Part shown: positions 25,495-34,577 of the stretch, piece by piece | How positions within the stretch are numbered: the first letter of the stretch is position 1 | Layout of the letters: the number at the start of each line of letters is the position of its first letter | DNA from: Candidatus Bathyarchaeota archaeon | GTDB taxonomy: Archaea > Thermoproteota > Bathyarchaeia > TCS64 | Direction: 5' to 3' | DNA length: 64,000 nt | Assembly (NCBI GenBank): GCA_016783455.1 | Contig: JADHWN010000002.1 | Coordinates: 1 to 64,000 of the forward strand | Notes under the pieces: model-generated | Told to the model about the DNA's origin: nothing | Databases searched by the model: none | Seen by the model: the letters and a program-made list of their open reading frames with translations, nothing else | Position numbers and translations under genes: made by a program

Positions 25495-25982
25495 CTCTCT
25501 GATGACCCTCCTGAGGCGGTGGCTTCGCTGAATCCTTCTTCCAAGACGGATCGGATGAATGTGTCGGTCTCCTCGCCGTGGGGTACGTAGAACTTTATCT
25601 TGACCCTGACGGGGTCGAACTCGTTCAACACGGCCACTCCGCTGAGGGCTCTCTGTTTCTCGAAGCGTAGGTAGAGGCTCCCGGCGTCGTCCGTGCGCTT
25701 TTCTATCTCGTCGAGGAGCCTGCTCTGGTCCAGCGTCGATATGAGGCCCACTATCTGGCGCATGACCCGGCTGGCCTCCTTCCTCTTCGTGACCTTTACG
25801 AGGATGCGGGTGATGGGGTCGTTATAGTAGCCCTTCAGTCTCTCTCTCGTCACCTTCGCGTCGAACTCGGGGGGCATGAGGTTGCGGAGGGCTCTTTCCA
25901 CCTTCTCCTCATCCTCGGTCGCGTAGGAGATGACCGAGAGCTCTACGCTGTTGACGAAGCCAGTCCCCCTAATCCCGTCCAA
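25491..25982 (-). CDS. RNA-binding protein, COG1325 type
   Basis: A 163-aa protein of the archaeal COG1325 family (RNA-binding, linked to the exosome by gene order). Seen: VNSVELSVISYATEDEEKVERAL near the start is split here by family strands, then GYYNDPITRI and LYLRFEKQRAL. It is the first gene of the rpp30-pop5 unit, which is the common archaeal context. The exact RNA target is unknown. Confidence 0.82.
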   Translation of the reverse strand: MDGIRGTGFVNSVELSVISYATEDEEKVERALRNLMPPEFDAKVTRERLKGYYNDPITRILVKVTKRKEASRVMRQIVGLISTLDQSRLLDEIEKRTDDAGSLYLRFEKQRALSGVAVLNEFDPVRVKIKFYVPHGEETDTFIRSVLEEGFSEATASGGSSES

Positions 25983-26081
25983 GTCCGCTCAGCCTTCTAA
26001 CGGTGTATGGGGCTTCATGGTCATAAATGTCTTGATAGTATGGACAAACCTAAATAGGCGGGGGATTTACGTGTTGTCCGA

Positions 26082-26176
26082 GCGGCCGTGGCTCAGTCTG
26101 GATAGAGCGTGGGTCTTCGGATAGATTTCTAGGAGAAAACCCATGGTCGCGGGTTCGAATCCTGCCGGCCGCGCCA
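26082..26176 (+). tRNA. tRNA-Arg (TCG) with a probable anticodon-loop intron
   Basis: Acceptor strands GCGGCCG/CGGCCGC, discriminator G and an encoded CCA. T arm GCGGG/CCTGC. The anticodon stem TGGGT/ACCCA encloses 24 nt instead of 7. Removing about 17 nt after position 37 (ATAGATTTCTAGGAGAA) leaves the loop CTTCGGA with anticodon TCG. Canonical archaeal introns sit exactly there. The bulge-helix-bulge fold is not perfect by eye, so intron ends are approximate. TAAATAGG near 26054 is a likely TATA box. Confidence 0.88.
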
Positions 26177-26234
26177 TCAAAACGGGCAACCGTAATATGT
26201 TCCCCGGTGTAATTCGTGGGTATACGGTGATCTT

Positions 26235-26819
26235 ATGGAGAAGAAGATAGTCTACTTTGAGAAGACGGGCCCCGAGAACACGGACAAGCTTCTCAAATTG
26301 GCGAAGGAGAGAGCCGACGAGCTCGGGATAGCTGACTTGGTCGTGGCTACGACGCATGGCGGGACGGCCCTGAAGGCATTGGAGGCCTTCGCGTCTCCGG
26401 AGCTCAACATAGTTGCGGTGACCATCTCAGAGGGATACAAGGACAGGGGATGGTGCATCACTGAGCAGGAGAGGCGGAGGCTTGAGGAGAAGGGCATCAA
26501 GGTGCTGACGGCCACACACACCCTGGGGGATGGGGTCGCCTCGGCCTTCGCTGAGAAGTACGGGGGGAAACCGCTGGAGGAGGTTGTCAGGGACGCCTTC
26601 TACAGGTTCGGGCAAGGCATGAAGGTCTGCGTGGAGACAGTGCTGATGGCAGCCGACGCCGGGATGATCTCCATGGACGGGGAGGTGATGGCCATCGGCG
26701 GGACAAGCTCCGGGGCGGACACCTGCATCGTGGTGAAGCCGGCTTACTCCAGGAAGTTCTTCGATCTGGAGATAAGGGAGATTGTGGCAAAGCCGAGGGG
26801 CAATTTATCCGAAGCCTGA
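26235..26819 (+). CDS. Pyruvate kinase alpha/beta-domain protein (COG1751-like)
   Basis: A 194-aa stand-alone version of the pyruvate kinase C-terminal domain fold. Seen: VYFEKTGPENTDKLLKLAKE, VVATTHGGTALKALE, VTISEGYKDRGW, and GGTSSGADTC. No catalytic pyruvate kinase barrel is present. Function is unknown; a small-molecule-binding role is plausible. It is convergent with the antiporter gene, 7 nt apart. Confidence 0.8.
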   Translation: MEKKIVYFEKTGPENTDKLLKLAKERADELGIADLVVATTHGGTALKALEAFASPELNIVAVTISEGYKDRGWCITEQERRRLEEKGIKVLTATHTLGDGVASAFAEKYGGKPLEEVVRDAFYRFGQGMKVCVETVLMAADAGMISMDGEVMAIGGTSSGADTCIVVKPAYSRKFFDLEIREIVAKPRGNLSEA

Positions 26820-26826
26820 TGGATGC

Positions 26827-28053
26827 CTACTTGAGCTGACTCTTGGCTATAATCGGGCTGAGAAGCGCCGCAAAGAGGACCGTGCCCAGGACTATGGGGA
26901 AGCAGAGGTCTGGGTAGATGCCCGGGTTCAGTATGAACTCCCTCGCCGGGTCGTAGATCTGGGGGATCTGGGACATCACCAGCGTCGAGGTCCCGAGGGT
27001 GAAGACGAGCCTTGAGATCACCCTCTCCTCGCGCGTGAACCTCATCAGTCTCCCTGTCAGGGAGGCGACGATGTACCTGATGACGAGGAGGAGGGCCACA
27101 ACGGCGAACCCGACCGTGAGGTACTGGTAGGAGATGCTGACGATGAGGCCGATGTAGACGAAGTAGTAAGACTTGAGGAGGAACGCGATCTCCTCGTTGA
27201 ACTCCATGATCTTACCGTAGTCGGGCTTCAGGTTCCTGTTCATCCCCAGCCACTTCGCGACGTTGTTGTAGTTGGCGAGGACGAGGCCGAAGATGAACGA
27301 AGCCATGGTCCCACCGCCGTTCCCCGCCATCTCCCCGACGATGTACGTGGGGAAGAGCACGGCCATGGTCATCATGTAGTTGAGGGGGCGCCCCCTGAGC
27401 CTGTCCAGCACCTCCGACCAGAGGAGGCTGAATACGAGGCCAACGAGTATCCCGACGACGAAGGTGAAGACGATGTCCTTGGCGCTGCTCTGAAGGGAGA
27501 ACCCTGGGGTCATCAGCATCCGGATGAGGGTGATGGCCGCGACGACCCTGATGGGGTCGCAGAGGGTGGACTCCAGTGTGAGGATGGCCCTGGTGCTCTC
27601 AAGGTTGGGGATGAGCTTCTGGAGGCCGTCCAGGAGGCTGGTGACCGCCATGGTGCTTATTCCCGCCACCATGGTCCCCAGGAGCATGCCTTCTAGCAGA
27701 CTGAAGGTTTCGGGCATGGCGAAGTGCACGGCGAAGCCCACTGTTAGCATGACGGTGAAGAAGGTCAGTATGGTCAGTGTGAAGGACTTGAAGAGGGCCT
27801 TCCTGAAGGTCTTAACGTCGAGGCTGATCCCCGACTCGAAGGTGATGATGCAGATGGCCACCACGCTCATCAGGGGGGAGATGGCGACGAATGTGTCCTT
27901 CTGGAATATGCCCAGCACCGGCCCCAGCAGGACCCCGAATCCCAGGAGGATCAGGATGTCGGGTATCCTCGTCTTCGTGTAGATGAGGCCGCTGACATAG
28001 CACAGGAAGAGGGTGGCTGATATAAGCAGCAGGAACTCCTCGGCGCCGATCAA
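26827..28053 (-). CDS. Cation:proton antiporter (CPA family)
   Basis: Polytopic membrane protein of 408 aa with about 12 hydrophobic segments, typical of NhaP/KefB-type Na+ or K+/H+ exchangers. Seen: RIPDILILLGFGVLLGP in the second segment, FESGISLDVKTFRKAL, and STLCDPIRVVAAITLIRM with an Asp in the membrane core, at the place of the ion-binding acidic residue. No cytoplasmic regulatory domain. Ion choice cannot be told. Confidence 0.88.
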   Translation of the reverse strand: MIGAEEFLLLISATLFLCYVSGLIYTKTRIPDILILLGFGVLLGPVLGIFQKDTFVAISPLMSVVAICIITFESGISLDVKTFRKALFKSFTLTILTFFTVMLTVGFAVHFAMPETFSLLEGMLLGTMVAGISTMAVTSLLDGLQKLIPNLESTRAILTLESTLCDPIRVVAAITLIRMLMTPGFSLQSSAKDIVFTFVVGILVGLVFSLLWSEVLDRLRGRPLNYMMTMAVLFPTYIVGEMAGNGGGTMASFIFGLVLANYNNVAKWLGMNRNLKPDYGKIMEFNEEIAFLLKSYYFVYIGLIVSISYQYLTVGFAVVALLLVIRYIVASLTGRLMRFTREERVISRLVFTLGTSTLVMSQIPQIYDPAREFILNPGIYPDLCFPIVLGTVLFAALLSPIIAKSQLK

Positions 28054-28184
28054 CTCAGATTCTCCATTATTACTATATTCCTTGAATTACGTTCGACGGC
28101 TTCCCCGAAATAGTAAGAGACCAGTACCTCCACCCCATATTTATTCATTTACGGGTGCGGCTCAACGCGGGGAGGCTATGCACA

Positions 28185-29288
28185 CTAGAGCTGGTTACCC
28201 TTTCGGCCCATCGTTATGAAGTACAGGGCGAACGCTCCCACTGCGGCGGCGCCTAGGACGTAATAGATTATCTTCATCCAGTCTGTGCCCGCCTCCACGT
28301 CGAGGGTCACCTCGACCACGGTGACGTACACGTCGCTCTCTATGTACCTCTCCCTGGACGCCCGGCTGTCGCCTATGTATGCCTGCTCCGAGACGTCCAG
28401 CGCCCTCACTATGTAGCTATCGTACTCGGGGGCCGCGTCGAGGATGTCCATGGGGTCCTGGCCTGATGCTAGGGTCAGGTCTACGGGTATCCAGCCCCAG
28501 GGGGGGATGTAGACCATCGTCCAGGCGTGCCAGCCCATCCCCTCGGTGTGGATCATGAGGTGTCCGTCCCAGGAGGGGTTGTCGCTACCGATCCTGTCGT
28601 TGAAGACCACGCCGACTTGGAGGAAGGCTGGGATGCCCAGGCTGCGGAGCATGGAGATGAGGAGGATGCTCTGGTCGTCGCAGTCCCCCTGCCCGCTCTC
28701 CAACGTATCGTTGGGGTAGTTGGGGAACTCGAAGTTGCAGTAGGTCAGACTGCTGTACGTCCAGTCTACCAGGTTTGTGAGCATCCCCAGGGCGGTCGTC
28801 TCATCCGAGGTGAGCTCCTGGGCCAGCTCCTCTATCTCATCGTTCCAGAAGAAGCTCTCAGACTGGACGCAGTACTCCTCGACGAGCTGTGAGGGAATCT
28901 CCGAGGGTCCTTCTGCCTCCGTGAGCTTGATGGAGGGCCTGTCTCTGCTTGAGGAGGTGATGTCGTACTCGATGGAGAATGTGATAGCGGTCCCCCCTGG
29001 GAGCACCGCTGGAATGTCGGGGAGCGCCAAGTCGTTGCCGTCCTCGTCGGTGTACTCCCTGACGATGCCGTGGCTGGAGTTCCTGAGTGTCGCCTTCTGC
29101 CACTCGTCATCGGGGAATATTACAATCGCCAGGTCCTCATCCATCAGCGTAAAGGGCTCTTCACCTCGATTCTCGAAGGTATAGGTCGTCCTGAAGACGT
29201 ATCTCTGGCTCTTAGTGGCCTGAGCGAGGGGAACGGTGGAGGCCACTAGGATGATCAGGATCAGGGCGGCGGCGTTCCTGGGCTTCAA
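28185..29288 (-). CDS. Secreted/membrane-anchored transglutaminase-like protein
   Basis: A 367-aa extracytoplasmic protein: signal peptide (AALILIILVASTVPLAQA), an N-terminal beta domain, a transglutaminase-like cysteine-protease fold and a C-terminal membrane helix (YVLGAAAVGAFALYFI). The catalytic triad is visible as Cys203 (QGDCDD), His254 (GWHAW) and Asp270 (WIPVD). Such archaeal proteins probably act as peptidases or in cell-surface remodelling. The tail at the C-terminus would hold it on the outer face of the membrane. Confidence 0.85.
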   Translation of the reverse strand: MKPRNAAALILIILVASTVPLAQATKSQRYVFRTTYTFENRGEEPFTLMDEDLAIVIFPDDEWQKATLRNSSHGIVREYTDEDGNDLALPDIPAVLPGGTAITFSIEYDITSSSRDRPSIKLTEAEGPSEIPSQLVEEYCVQSESFFWNDEIEELAQELTSDETTALGMLTNLVDWTYSSLTYCNFEFPNYPNDTLESGQGDCDDQSILLISMLRSLGIPAFLQVGVVFNDRIGSDNPSWDGHLMIHTEGMGWHAWTMVYIPPWGWIPVDLTLASGQDPMDILDAAPEYDSYIVRALDVSEQAYIGDSRASRERYIESDVYVTVVEVTLDVEAGTDWMKIIYYVLGAAAVGAFALYFITMGRKGNQL

Positions 29289-29341
29289 CGTCGGGACTCC
29301 TAGGAAAGGGGATAGGGGCGCTTATTTATCTTGTTCAGCGC

Positions 29342-30688
29342 CTACTCGGTGTGCACCCTGAACAGGTCGATGTCCCCCTGGAGCAGGCTCAGGAAGTTCC
29401 TGACCGAGCGCTCGATGTCCTTGGACTGGGTGATGTATCTCCCCACGATGAGGACGTCCGCCCCTGCGTCGAGGGCTATCTGGGCCGTGTTGGGCCTGAT
29501 GCCCCCGGCGACGGCGACCAGGACCCTCCTCTCCGGGAACGCCTCCTTAATCTTGGGTATGTCCCCCCAGCTGATCTCCACCCCGCTCTTCTCGACGTCT
29601 ATGGCGCGGTGGAGGATGACCCCGTCCGGAGGCCTCTGGAGCACCTTGAGCTTCGCCACGGGGTCCTCGACCTGCATCATGTCCACGAAACTGTAGATCC
29701 CCATCCTCCTGCACTCGTAGATGAAGTCGTCGATGGTGGCCGACGAGGCCGCGCCGGCGCAGCAGACGGCGTCGGCGGTCTGCTCGAAGGCCATGTCGAC
29801 CTCTACCTTCCCGACGTCCATGGTCTTCAGGTCGGCGATGATGAAGCTGTCCTTCCGGGCCTCCCTGATCCTCTTGATGACCTCCACACCGTAGCGTTTC
29901 AGGAGGGGGGTCCCGGCCTCGAGGAGGACGTTATCGTTCTTCGGGACGCTCTTGACGACCCCCAGGATGCTGTCGATGTTGGGGTTGTCCAGGGCGATCT
30001 GGAGGTAGGGCGGCCTCCACAGCCTCGGGGGCCTGAAGCCCATGAGGGGGTGGCGGGCCCGGTCCTTTTCGTACATTATCTTGTCTAAGGAGGGGTATGA
30101 CTCCAGTGCCCTGCTGATGGAGAGCTTGGTGGCGCTGTAGTTGTACTGGTAGATCCTGCGTTCGTCCTCGGCCTTGGGGTGGATGAAGACGCTGACGACG
30201 ACGACCCAGTCGTCCACGACCTCCCGGGGGATGATGCCGTCCTCCACGGCGTCGGCGACTGCCTTGGCCACGGCGGACTGGGCGGGGCCGAAGATCTTCC
30301 CGGCGTCCTCCATGTTCTTGATAGTGACCTTGGGGACGATGACCGTATGGGGCTTTGGGGGAAGGTTGGGCCTGATGACCGCCAGTAGCGGTGTGTGCCC
30401 CATGGAGAGCTGGCTGAGCGACTGGGCGAACGCGGTGCCCACGGGCCCCGACTTGTCGCCTATCATGAGGTCTATGTGGGCGATCTCGTCTCCCTCGCCG
30501 ACGAGGGCTTCTCCGATGAGGAATGTGCCCCCGGGTGAGGAGGCTGAGACGTTGAACCTGTTGATGGCCCCTCGGAGGGCCTCGCTTATTGAGGCGTACC
30601 TTCCCTGCTCCACGAGCTCCTCCAGGAACTTGTACTGCTCCTGCGTGATCCTTCCAGGTGCCCTGACCAGGCCCTTATCTTCGCTCAT
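29342..30688 (-). CDS. RHH - formaldehyde-activating enzyme - hexulose-phosphate synthase fusion
   Basis: Bifunctional Fae-Hps of 448 aa with an added N-terminal domain. Residues 13-46 (RITQEQYKFLEELVEQ then GRYASISEALRGAINRF) match a ribbon-helix-helix DNA-binding fold. The Fae domain (about 55-215) has GEALVGEGDEIAHIDL with the catalytic-type His71, and condenses formaldehyde with H4MPT. The Hps barrel (about 225-440) has ADLKTMDVGKVEVDMAF and releases or fixes formaldehyde from ribulose or hexulose phosphates. In archaea the fusion mainly makes ribulose 5-phosphate. Known Fae-Hps proteins are about 390 aa, so the extra 55 residues are notable. No Met lies between the RHH and Fae parts to allow a later start. 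Confidence 0.88.
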   Translation of the reverse strand: MSEDKGLVRAPGRITQEQYKFLEELVEQGRYASISEALRGAINRFNVSASSPGGTFLIGEALVGEGDEIAHIDLMIGDKSGPVGTAFAQSLSQLSMGHTPLLAVIRPNLPPKPHTVIVPKVTIKNMEDAGKIFGPAQSAVAKAVADAVEDGIIPREVVDDWVVVVSVFIHPKAEDERRIYQYNYSATKLSISRALESYPSLDKIMYEKDRARHPLMGFRPPRLWRPPYLQIALDNPNIDSILGVVKSVPKNDNVLLEAGTPLLKRYGVEVIKRIREARKDSFIIADLKTMDVGKVEVDMAFEQTADAVCCAGAASSATIDDFIYECRRMGIYSFVDMMQVEDPVAKLKVLQRPPDGVILHRAIDVEKSGVEISWGDIPKIKEAFPERRVLVAVAGGIRPNTAQIALDAGADVLIVGRYITQSKDIERSVRNFLSLLQGDIDLFRVHTE

Positions 30689-30806
30689 GCCGAATCGGGC
30701 AATAAAGGATTCGAAGGAGTATATAACCGTTACGAGATGCTGTGACCTCTAGGTGACACAATAATGATAAATGAATATAATTTTTATCCTTATTTTCTCA
30801 TTTGTG

Positions 30807-31235
30807 TCACAGGGAGGCCTCAATGATTAGTGAAATCTGGCATTTCTCCTTCCGGAGAAGCTCGATCATGAAGTTATCGATGTCGCAGGCTGCCTTATCG
30901 GCCCTTATCATGAGGGTCCTGTCGCAGATGTAGCCGCTCTTGCGTATGACCATGTCTGAGGGGTGGCTCAGGGTCAGCCTTGGGTCCCCGAATCCCTCGA
31001 CTGTGAATGTCTTCCCCTCTGTTTCAATGATGAGCCTGACCGTTGAGCCCTCACGCCTGATCGCCTCTTTGATCCGCGGGTCCAGATCCCTGAGACCTTT
31101 CTCGGCACTGACTGCTATTATGCAGTCTCCCTTGGTTGACAGGTGGTCATCAGTGGTCGTCATGAGGGTGGTCCTGTGGGTCGACCTGACGTTGGGGTGG
31201 CCCCGTGCCTTGAACGTCTCTCGAAGAGGCATCAT
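30807..31235 (-). CDS. DUF371 family protein (COG2090)
   Basis: A 142-aa archaeal DUF371 protein. Seen: ARGHPNVRSTHRTTLM near the start and HLSTKGDCIIAVSAEKG, the family hallmarks. Function unknown. A palindromic CTCGCGCGCGCGAG (31277-31290) lies upstream of its promoter region. A second ATG one codon in is equally possible as the start. Confidence 0.85.
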   Translation of the reverse strand: MMPLRETFKARGHPNVRSTHRTTLMTTTDDHLSTKGDCIIAVSAEKGLRDLDPRIKEAIRREGSTVRLIIETEGKTFTVEGFGDPRLTLSHPSDMVIRKSGYICDRTLMIRADKAACDIDNFMIELLRKEKCQISLIIEASL

Positions 31236-31372
31236 GCGTTAGGCGTCGGATTCCGTTTTTAGGGTTTTTGATGAAGCTCGCGCGCGCGAGTTAGCAAGCT
31301 CCGAGGTGGGGAGATATACAGGTGCACTCGCGAACCATTGTGCATCGTCAAGCGCTCAAACACCTTCATATT

Positions 31373-32923
31373 TTATTCGATGTTTCTGAGCTTCCTCGCC
31401 TCGAGGTAGAGGAATACAATCCCAACGAACCAGATCAGCGGGACATATAATCCCCAGTTGGATCCCGAAATAATCAATATTACAAACCCGAGCTGAGGAA
31501 CTATCATCACGTTTACCATGAAATTTCCCGACTTCGCCGTGAAGGCCGGATTCAGGAGGGAGAGGCCGAGAGCGAGAACCACGTTCGCTGCGACGATTAG
31601 AACTATTATTCCGATGTTGGTCAGCACAGAAATGAGGGTGGCGCTTGGGATTAAGATTGTTCTAACAGCTGTAATCGTCACCGTGATTGGGACAAGCACG
31701 AGCAGACCATGCAACAACCTCGCCTTGACAAGCCTTCCCACACCAGACGGCGCTTTCCTATATATGAAGAGGCCCTCCTTCCCTCGGAGCGTCACCTCGC
31801 CGACCACGAACACCGCAAGAACAGAGAATATCAATGGGGCCACTTCTAACACCATATATTGAGGATGCTCAGGATCGCCTAGGAAAATATTCATTAGAAT
31901 AAGGAGACCCACGACATAAGCGATCTTCGAAATGTTTTCAAGCCTTCGACCATAGTTCTTGAAGACAGATACCAGGAGAGTGCCGAAAGACCCGCCGCCC
32001 CCCAGATATCTAATGATTTTATAGAAGGCTCCGTCGGGCATAGCTCTTGAAGCTATGAAGGTGGTGGGTTCGAGACTGTAGGCGCGATTTGCAGCCTTCA
32101 ATCCAAGCCACAACGACGCTACAAAAAAGACTACGAGGCCACCGAACCGGGTCAGCGTCTCAAGACCAACGGCGCTGATATTTCCTAGATTAGATGCGAA
32201 GCCAACAATAACTTCCGCTCCCCAAGAGCTGGGTAACCAGCCCAGAACGGCTTGGACCATCCCACTCGTCCCGGGATTGGCGAGGGTTTCGAGCAAGCTT
32301 CCACCCATCATCGAGTACATCAACGCGATCATGGGTAAGGCCATGACTAATGCGAGGGCTTTGCCAATATCGCGTCCACGAGCGGTCTTTCCAAGCCTTG
32401 TTCTCAGGAGGGCAGCGATCACTGTGCCAATCCATTGGGCGGAAAAGAACGTGACGGCGAAGATTATGATGATGACCGCCATCTGAACCACGTCCAGCCC
32501 CAATGGAGCTAGGATGGCCGTGAATAGGCCTGCGATCACCGTGACTGCGATGGCGTAGAAGGGCATCTGACCTAGAAACTCACCTAATAAGACATCGCTG
32601 GGCTTTATGGGGGCCGCTAGGAAGAGCTCCAGCAGCTCGGTCTGTGTATCCTTCAGCGTATTGGTGATTGGAAATATTGTGAAGTAGACGAAGATCATAA
32701 ACAGTATTATCTGGACCATGGCTATGGCGACCTGGGATAGGAAGAAGACGAGGAGGTCGTCGATGAACAGGCCGATAACTGCTGGTGCGATGAACAGCAC
32801 GTAAACCGCTAGAAGCCCGATGGCCAGATAGGGAAAGTAGGGCCTTATCCCACGTATTCTACTGGTGTAAACACGATATTCATTCTTGGCAACTACGAGC
32901 CACTTAGGAGCTGGCAATTCCAT
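31373..32923 (-). CDS. ABC-2-type transporter permease, 516 aa
   Basis: Polytopic membrane protein with about 12 hydrophobic segments; the N-terminal NEYRVYTSRIRG and the conserved TQTELLELFLAAPIKPSD stretch are typical of ABC-2 exporters (the loop that follows the first helices and precedes the conserved coupling region). It overlaps the ATPase gene by 20 nt. Large size suggests both half-transporters in one chain. Substrate unknown. Confidence 0.88.
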   Translation of the reverse strand: MELPAPKWLVVAKNEYRVYTSRIRGIRPYFPYLAIGLLAVYVLFIAPAVIGLFIDDLLVFFLSQVAIAMVQIILFMIFVYFTIFPITNTLKDTQTELLELFLAAPIKPSDVLLGEFLGQMPFYAIAVTVIAGLFTAILAPLGLDVVQMAVIIIIFAVTFFSAQWIGTVIAALLRTRLGKTARGRDIGKALALVMALPMIALMYSMMGGSLLETLANPGTSGMVQAVLGWLPSSWGAEVIVGFASNLGNISAVGLETLTRFGGLVVFFVASLWLGLKAANRAYSLEPTTFIASRAMPDGAFYKIIRYLGGGGSFGTLLVSVFKNYGRRLENISKIAYVVGLLILMNIFLGDPEHPQYMVLEVAPLIFSVLAVFVVGEVTLRGKEGLFIYRKAPSGVGRLVKARLLHGLLVLVPITVTITAVRTILIPSATLISVLTNIGIIVLIVAANVVLALGLSLLNPAFTAKSGNFMVNVMIVPQLGFVILIISGSNWGLYVPLIWFVGIVFLYLEARKLRNIE

Positions 32924-33698
32924 TCTCTCTCCATGCCAGGAGCTCGTTCTCGATCACGCCCCCTGTGAGCGCGATGAACGCGTCCTCTAGGGATTGCGTA
33001 CCCGTCTGGGCCATGATCTCCTTCACCGTCCCGACCGCAATGAGCCTCCCGTTGTTGATGATACCAATCCTGTCACAGAGCTCTTCCACGACCGGTAGAA
33101 GATGGCTGCACATGAAGATGGTCTTCCCCGCCGTGTCAGCAAGCTCCTCGATGAGCTCCTTTACCATGTGGGAAGCCCTTGGATCTAGGGTTGATGTAGG
33201 CTCGTCCAGGAATAGAATTGGTGGATCGTGGATAAGGGCGGCGGCGATGAGGAGCTTTTGCTTCATCCCGCTACTATAGCCCTCTATCAGATGGTCCCGC
33301 CTATCGTGTAAGCCAAAGAGCTTCAACAATTCATCTATTCTCTCCTTGAGGATTTCTTCAGGGACGTCATAGAGAGCCCCCATAAACTCGAGGAACTCGT
33401 AGCCACTAAGCTTGTCATAGAGTCCAGGGGATTCGGCAAGGAGACCTGTGATCCGCTTAACTTCATTCTCTTGTATGAAAATATCAAATCCGTTTACCGT
33501 GGCGATACCTCCAGTAGGCTTAATGATACCGTTCAGTAAGCGGACAGTCGTGGTCTTCCCCGAACCATTCGGGCCTAGGAGGCCGAAGGTCTCCCCCTCG
33601 TAGACCTCAAGGTCAAGACCGTCCACGGCCCTGATCTCACCGCCCTTGCCATAGTACTTGGACAAACCCTCGCTCTTAATCACAGCTTTCACAGTCAA
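32904..33698 (-). CDS. ABC transporter ATP-binding protein
   Basis: ATPase of 264 aa. Walker A GPNGSGKT at 42-49, signature YSSGMKQKL, Walker B ILFLDEPTS and the switch His in MCSHLL are all present. It drives the permease encoded next. The TTG start at 33698 follows GAGGTGA; the small membrane protein gene ends 26 nt upstream. Confidence 0.95.
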   Translation of the reverse strand: MTVKAVIKSEGLSKYYGKGGEIRAVDGLDLEVYEGETFGLLGPNGSGKTTTVRLLNGIIKPTGGIATVNGFDIFIQENEVKRITGLLAESPGLYDKLSGYEFLEFMGALYDVPEEILKERIDELLKLFGLHDRRDHLIEGYSSGMKQKLLIAAALIHDPPILFLDEPTSTLDPRASHMVKELIEELADTAGKTIFMCSHLLPVVEELCDRIGIINNGRLIAVGTVKEIMAQTGTQSLEDAFIALTGGVIENELLAWRENGIASS

Positions 33699-33724
33699 TC
33701 ACCTCTCAAACTTTTAATCGGAAC

Positions 33725-33898
33725 TCAGAAACCGCCCTGGGTAAATTTCCAGACGATATACCCCCCAACTATTACGGCTCCGATGATCAAGCCTATGATG
33801 GTGCCCTTCCTGCTCTGCTTCACCTGGGGCTTCATAACGGATAAGCATAGGATCCCAACGAGAGGAAAGAGCATCCAGAGTAAACTATCGATCTTCAT
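33725..33898 (-). CDS. Small membrane protein, 57 aa, ABC operon
   Basis: A short frame with two hydrophobic helices (LLWMLFPLVGILCLSVM and GTIIGLIIGAVIVGGYIVW) joined by a basic loop. It lies between the 33902 gene (3 nt away) and the ABC ATPase, so it belongs to the same operon and may be a small accessory subunit of the exporter. Confidence 0.7.
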   Translation of the reverse strand: MKIDSLLWMLFPLVGILCLSVMKPQVKQSRKGTIIGLIIGAVIVGGYIVWKFTQGGF

Positions 33899-33901
33899 CA
33901 T

Positions 33902-34147
33902 TCATACCTCTGTTCGCGCGCGCAGCTTCTGCCACAGCTCTTCTTTGCTTATGTCGATTCTCATTACGCCATTGGCTCCCTTGAACTGTATCAACGCATT
34001 TTCTATCATCTCGATCTCGGAAAACTCGCCGAGGAATCCTTCAATCACAATCTGTTCGTGTGGCTTGTTTGAAATTGAGACGTTTGTTAGTTGCTTTTTT
34101 GATTCAATCTCCACAGAGAAGAATCCTTTTTTCTTTGATCGCTCCAT
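33902..34147 (-). CDS. Small protein heading the ABC operon, copy A (81 aa)
   Basis: Unknown 81-aa protein. Its last 45 residues (EIEMIENALIQFKGANGV, then RIDISKEELWQKL) are nearly identical to the product at 36403. Strand-rich, no signal or membrane segment. It is the first gene of an operon with a small membrane protein and an ABC exporter, and is divergent from a decayed FilR1-type regulator. Copy A keeps the full N-terminal part that copy B has lost. Confidence 0.65.
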   Translation of the reverse strand: MERSKKKGFFSVEIESKKQLTNVSISNKPHEQIVIEGFLGEFSEIEMIENALIQFKGANGVMRIDISKEELWQKLRARTEV

Positions 34148-34188
34148 TTTTCAATCGAGGAATAAAGCTAAGCTAGTCTGTATTAGTT

Positions 34189-34246
34189 CTCCTCATAACG
34201 AACTCGAAAAAACTTTAATCAACTGAAAAAATTTTGGATCGATTGA
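34189..34246. promoter_or_regulatory. Divergent promoter region, copy A
   Basis: This block (CTCCTCATAACGAACTCGAA through ATCGATTGA) recurs with few changes at 36581-36638, between the second copies of the same two genes. TCAACTGAAAA and ATCGATTGA form an imperfect dyad TCAA...TTGA around an A/T core that could be both TATA box and operator of the neighbouring regulator. Confidence 0.5.
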
Positions 34247-34260
34247 AGCTATTCAACAGT

Positions 34261-34480
34261 ATGGAAAATGTCTGCAGCCTCTTCTTAGAGCTAATAAGGA
34301 CCGCCTGAGTATGATGTTTGAACTGGAAAAGGATACGTTCAAGCTCACCCATGTCTCAAGGAAGCTTGACTTAAATTCATCGGAGTCTCATCGCCAGCTA
34401 CCGAGGCTGAGTGAGATGAAACTGGTCGTGAAAGACGTTGAAGGTTCTTCAGCCTCACACATTCGGAGAACAAACACGCG
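34261..34480 (+). pseudogene. Decayed copy of the FilR1-type regulator
   Basis: About 220 nt match the start of the intact regulator at 36653 at roughly 85% by eye (for example GAACTGGAAAAGGA and CTCACCCATGTCTCAA). A 4-nt deletion after the tenth codon puts the frame into a TGA, a further 1-nt loss follows near 34446, and similarity ends at about 34480, so the C-terminal effector domain is missing. It is a pseudogene left by duplication. Confidence 0.75.
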
Positions 34481-34577
34481 CAGTGCATTCGCTAGCCCGT
34501 TGCTCAATTACATATTTTGCTCGATACTCTGCGCGCGTATTAGCTAGAGGAAAAAGATGAGTGGGTAGGTTGTCTCG

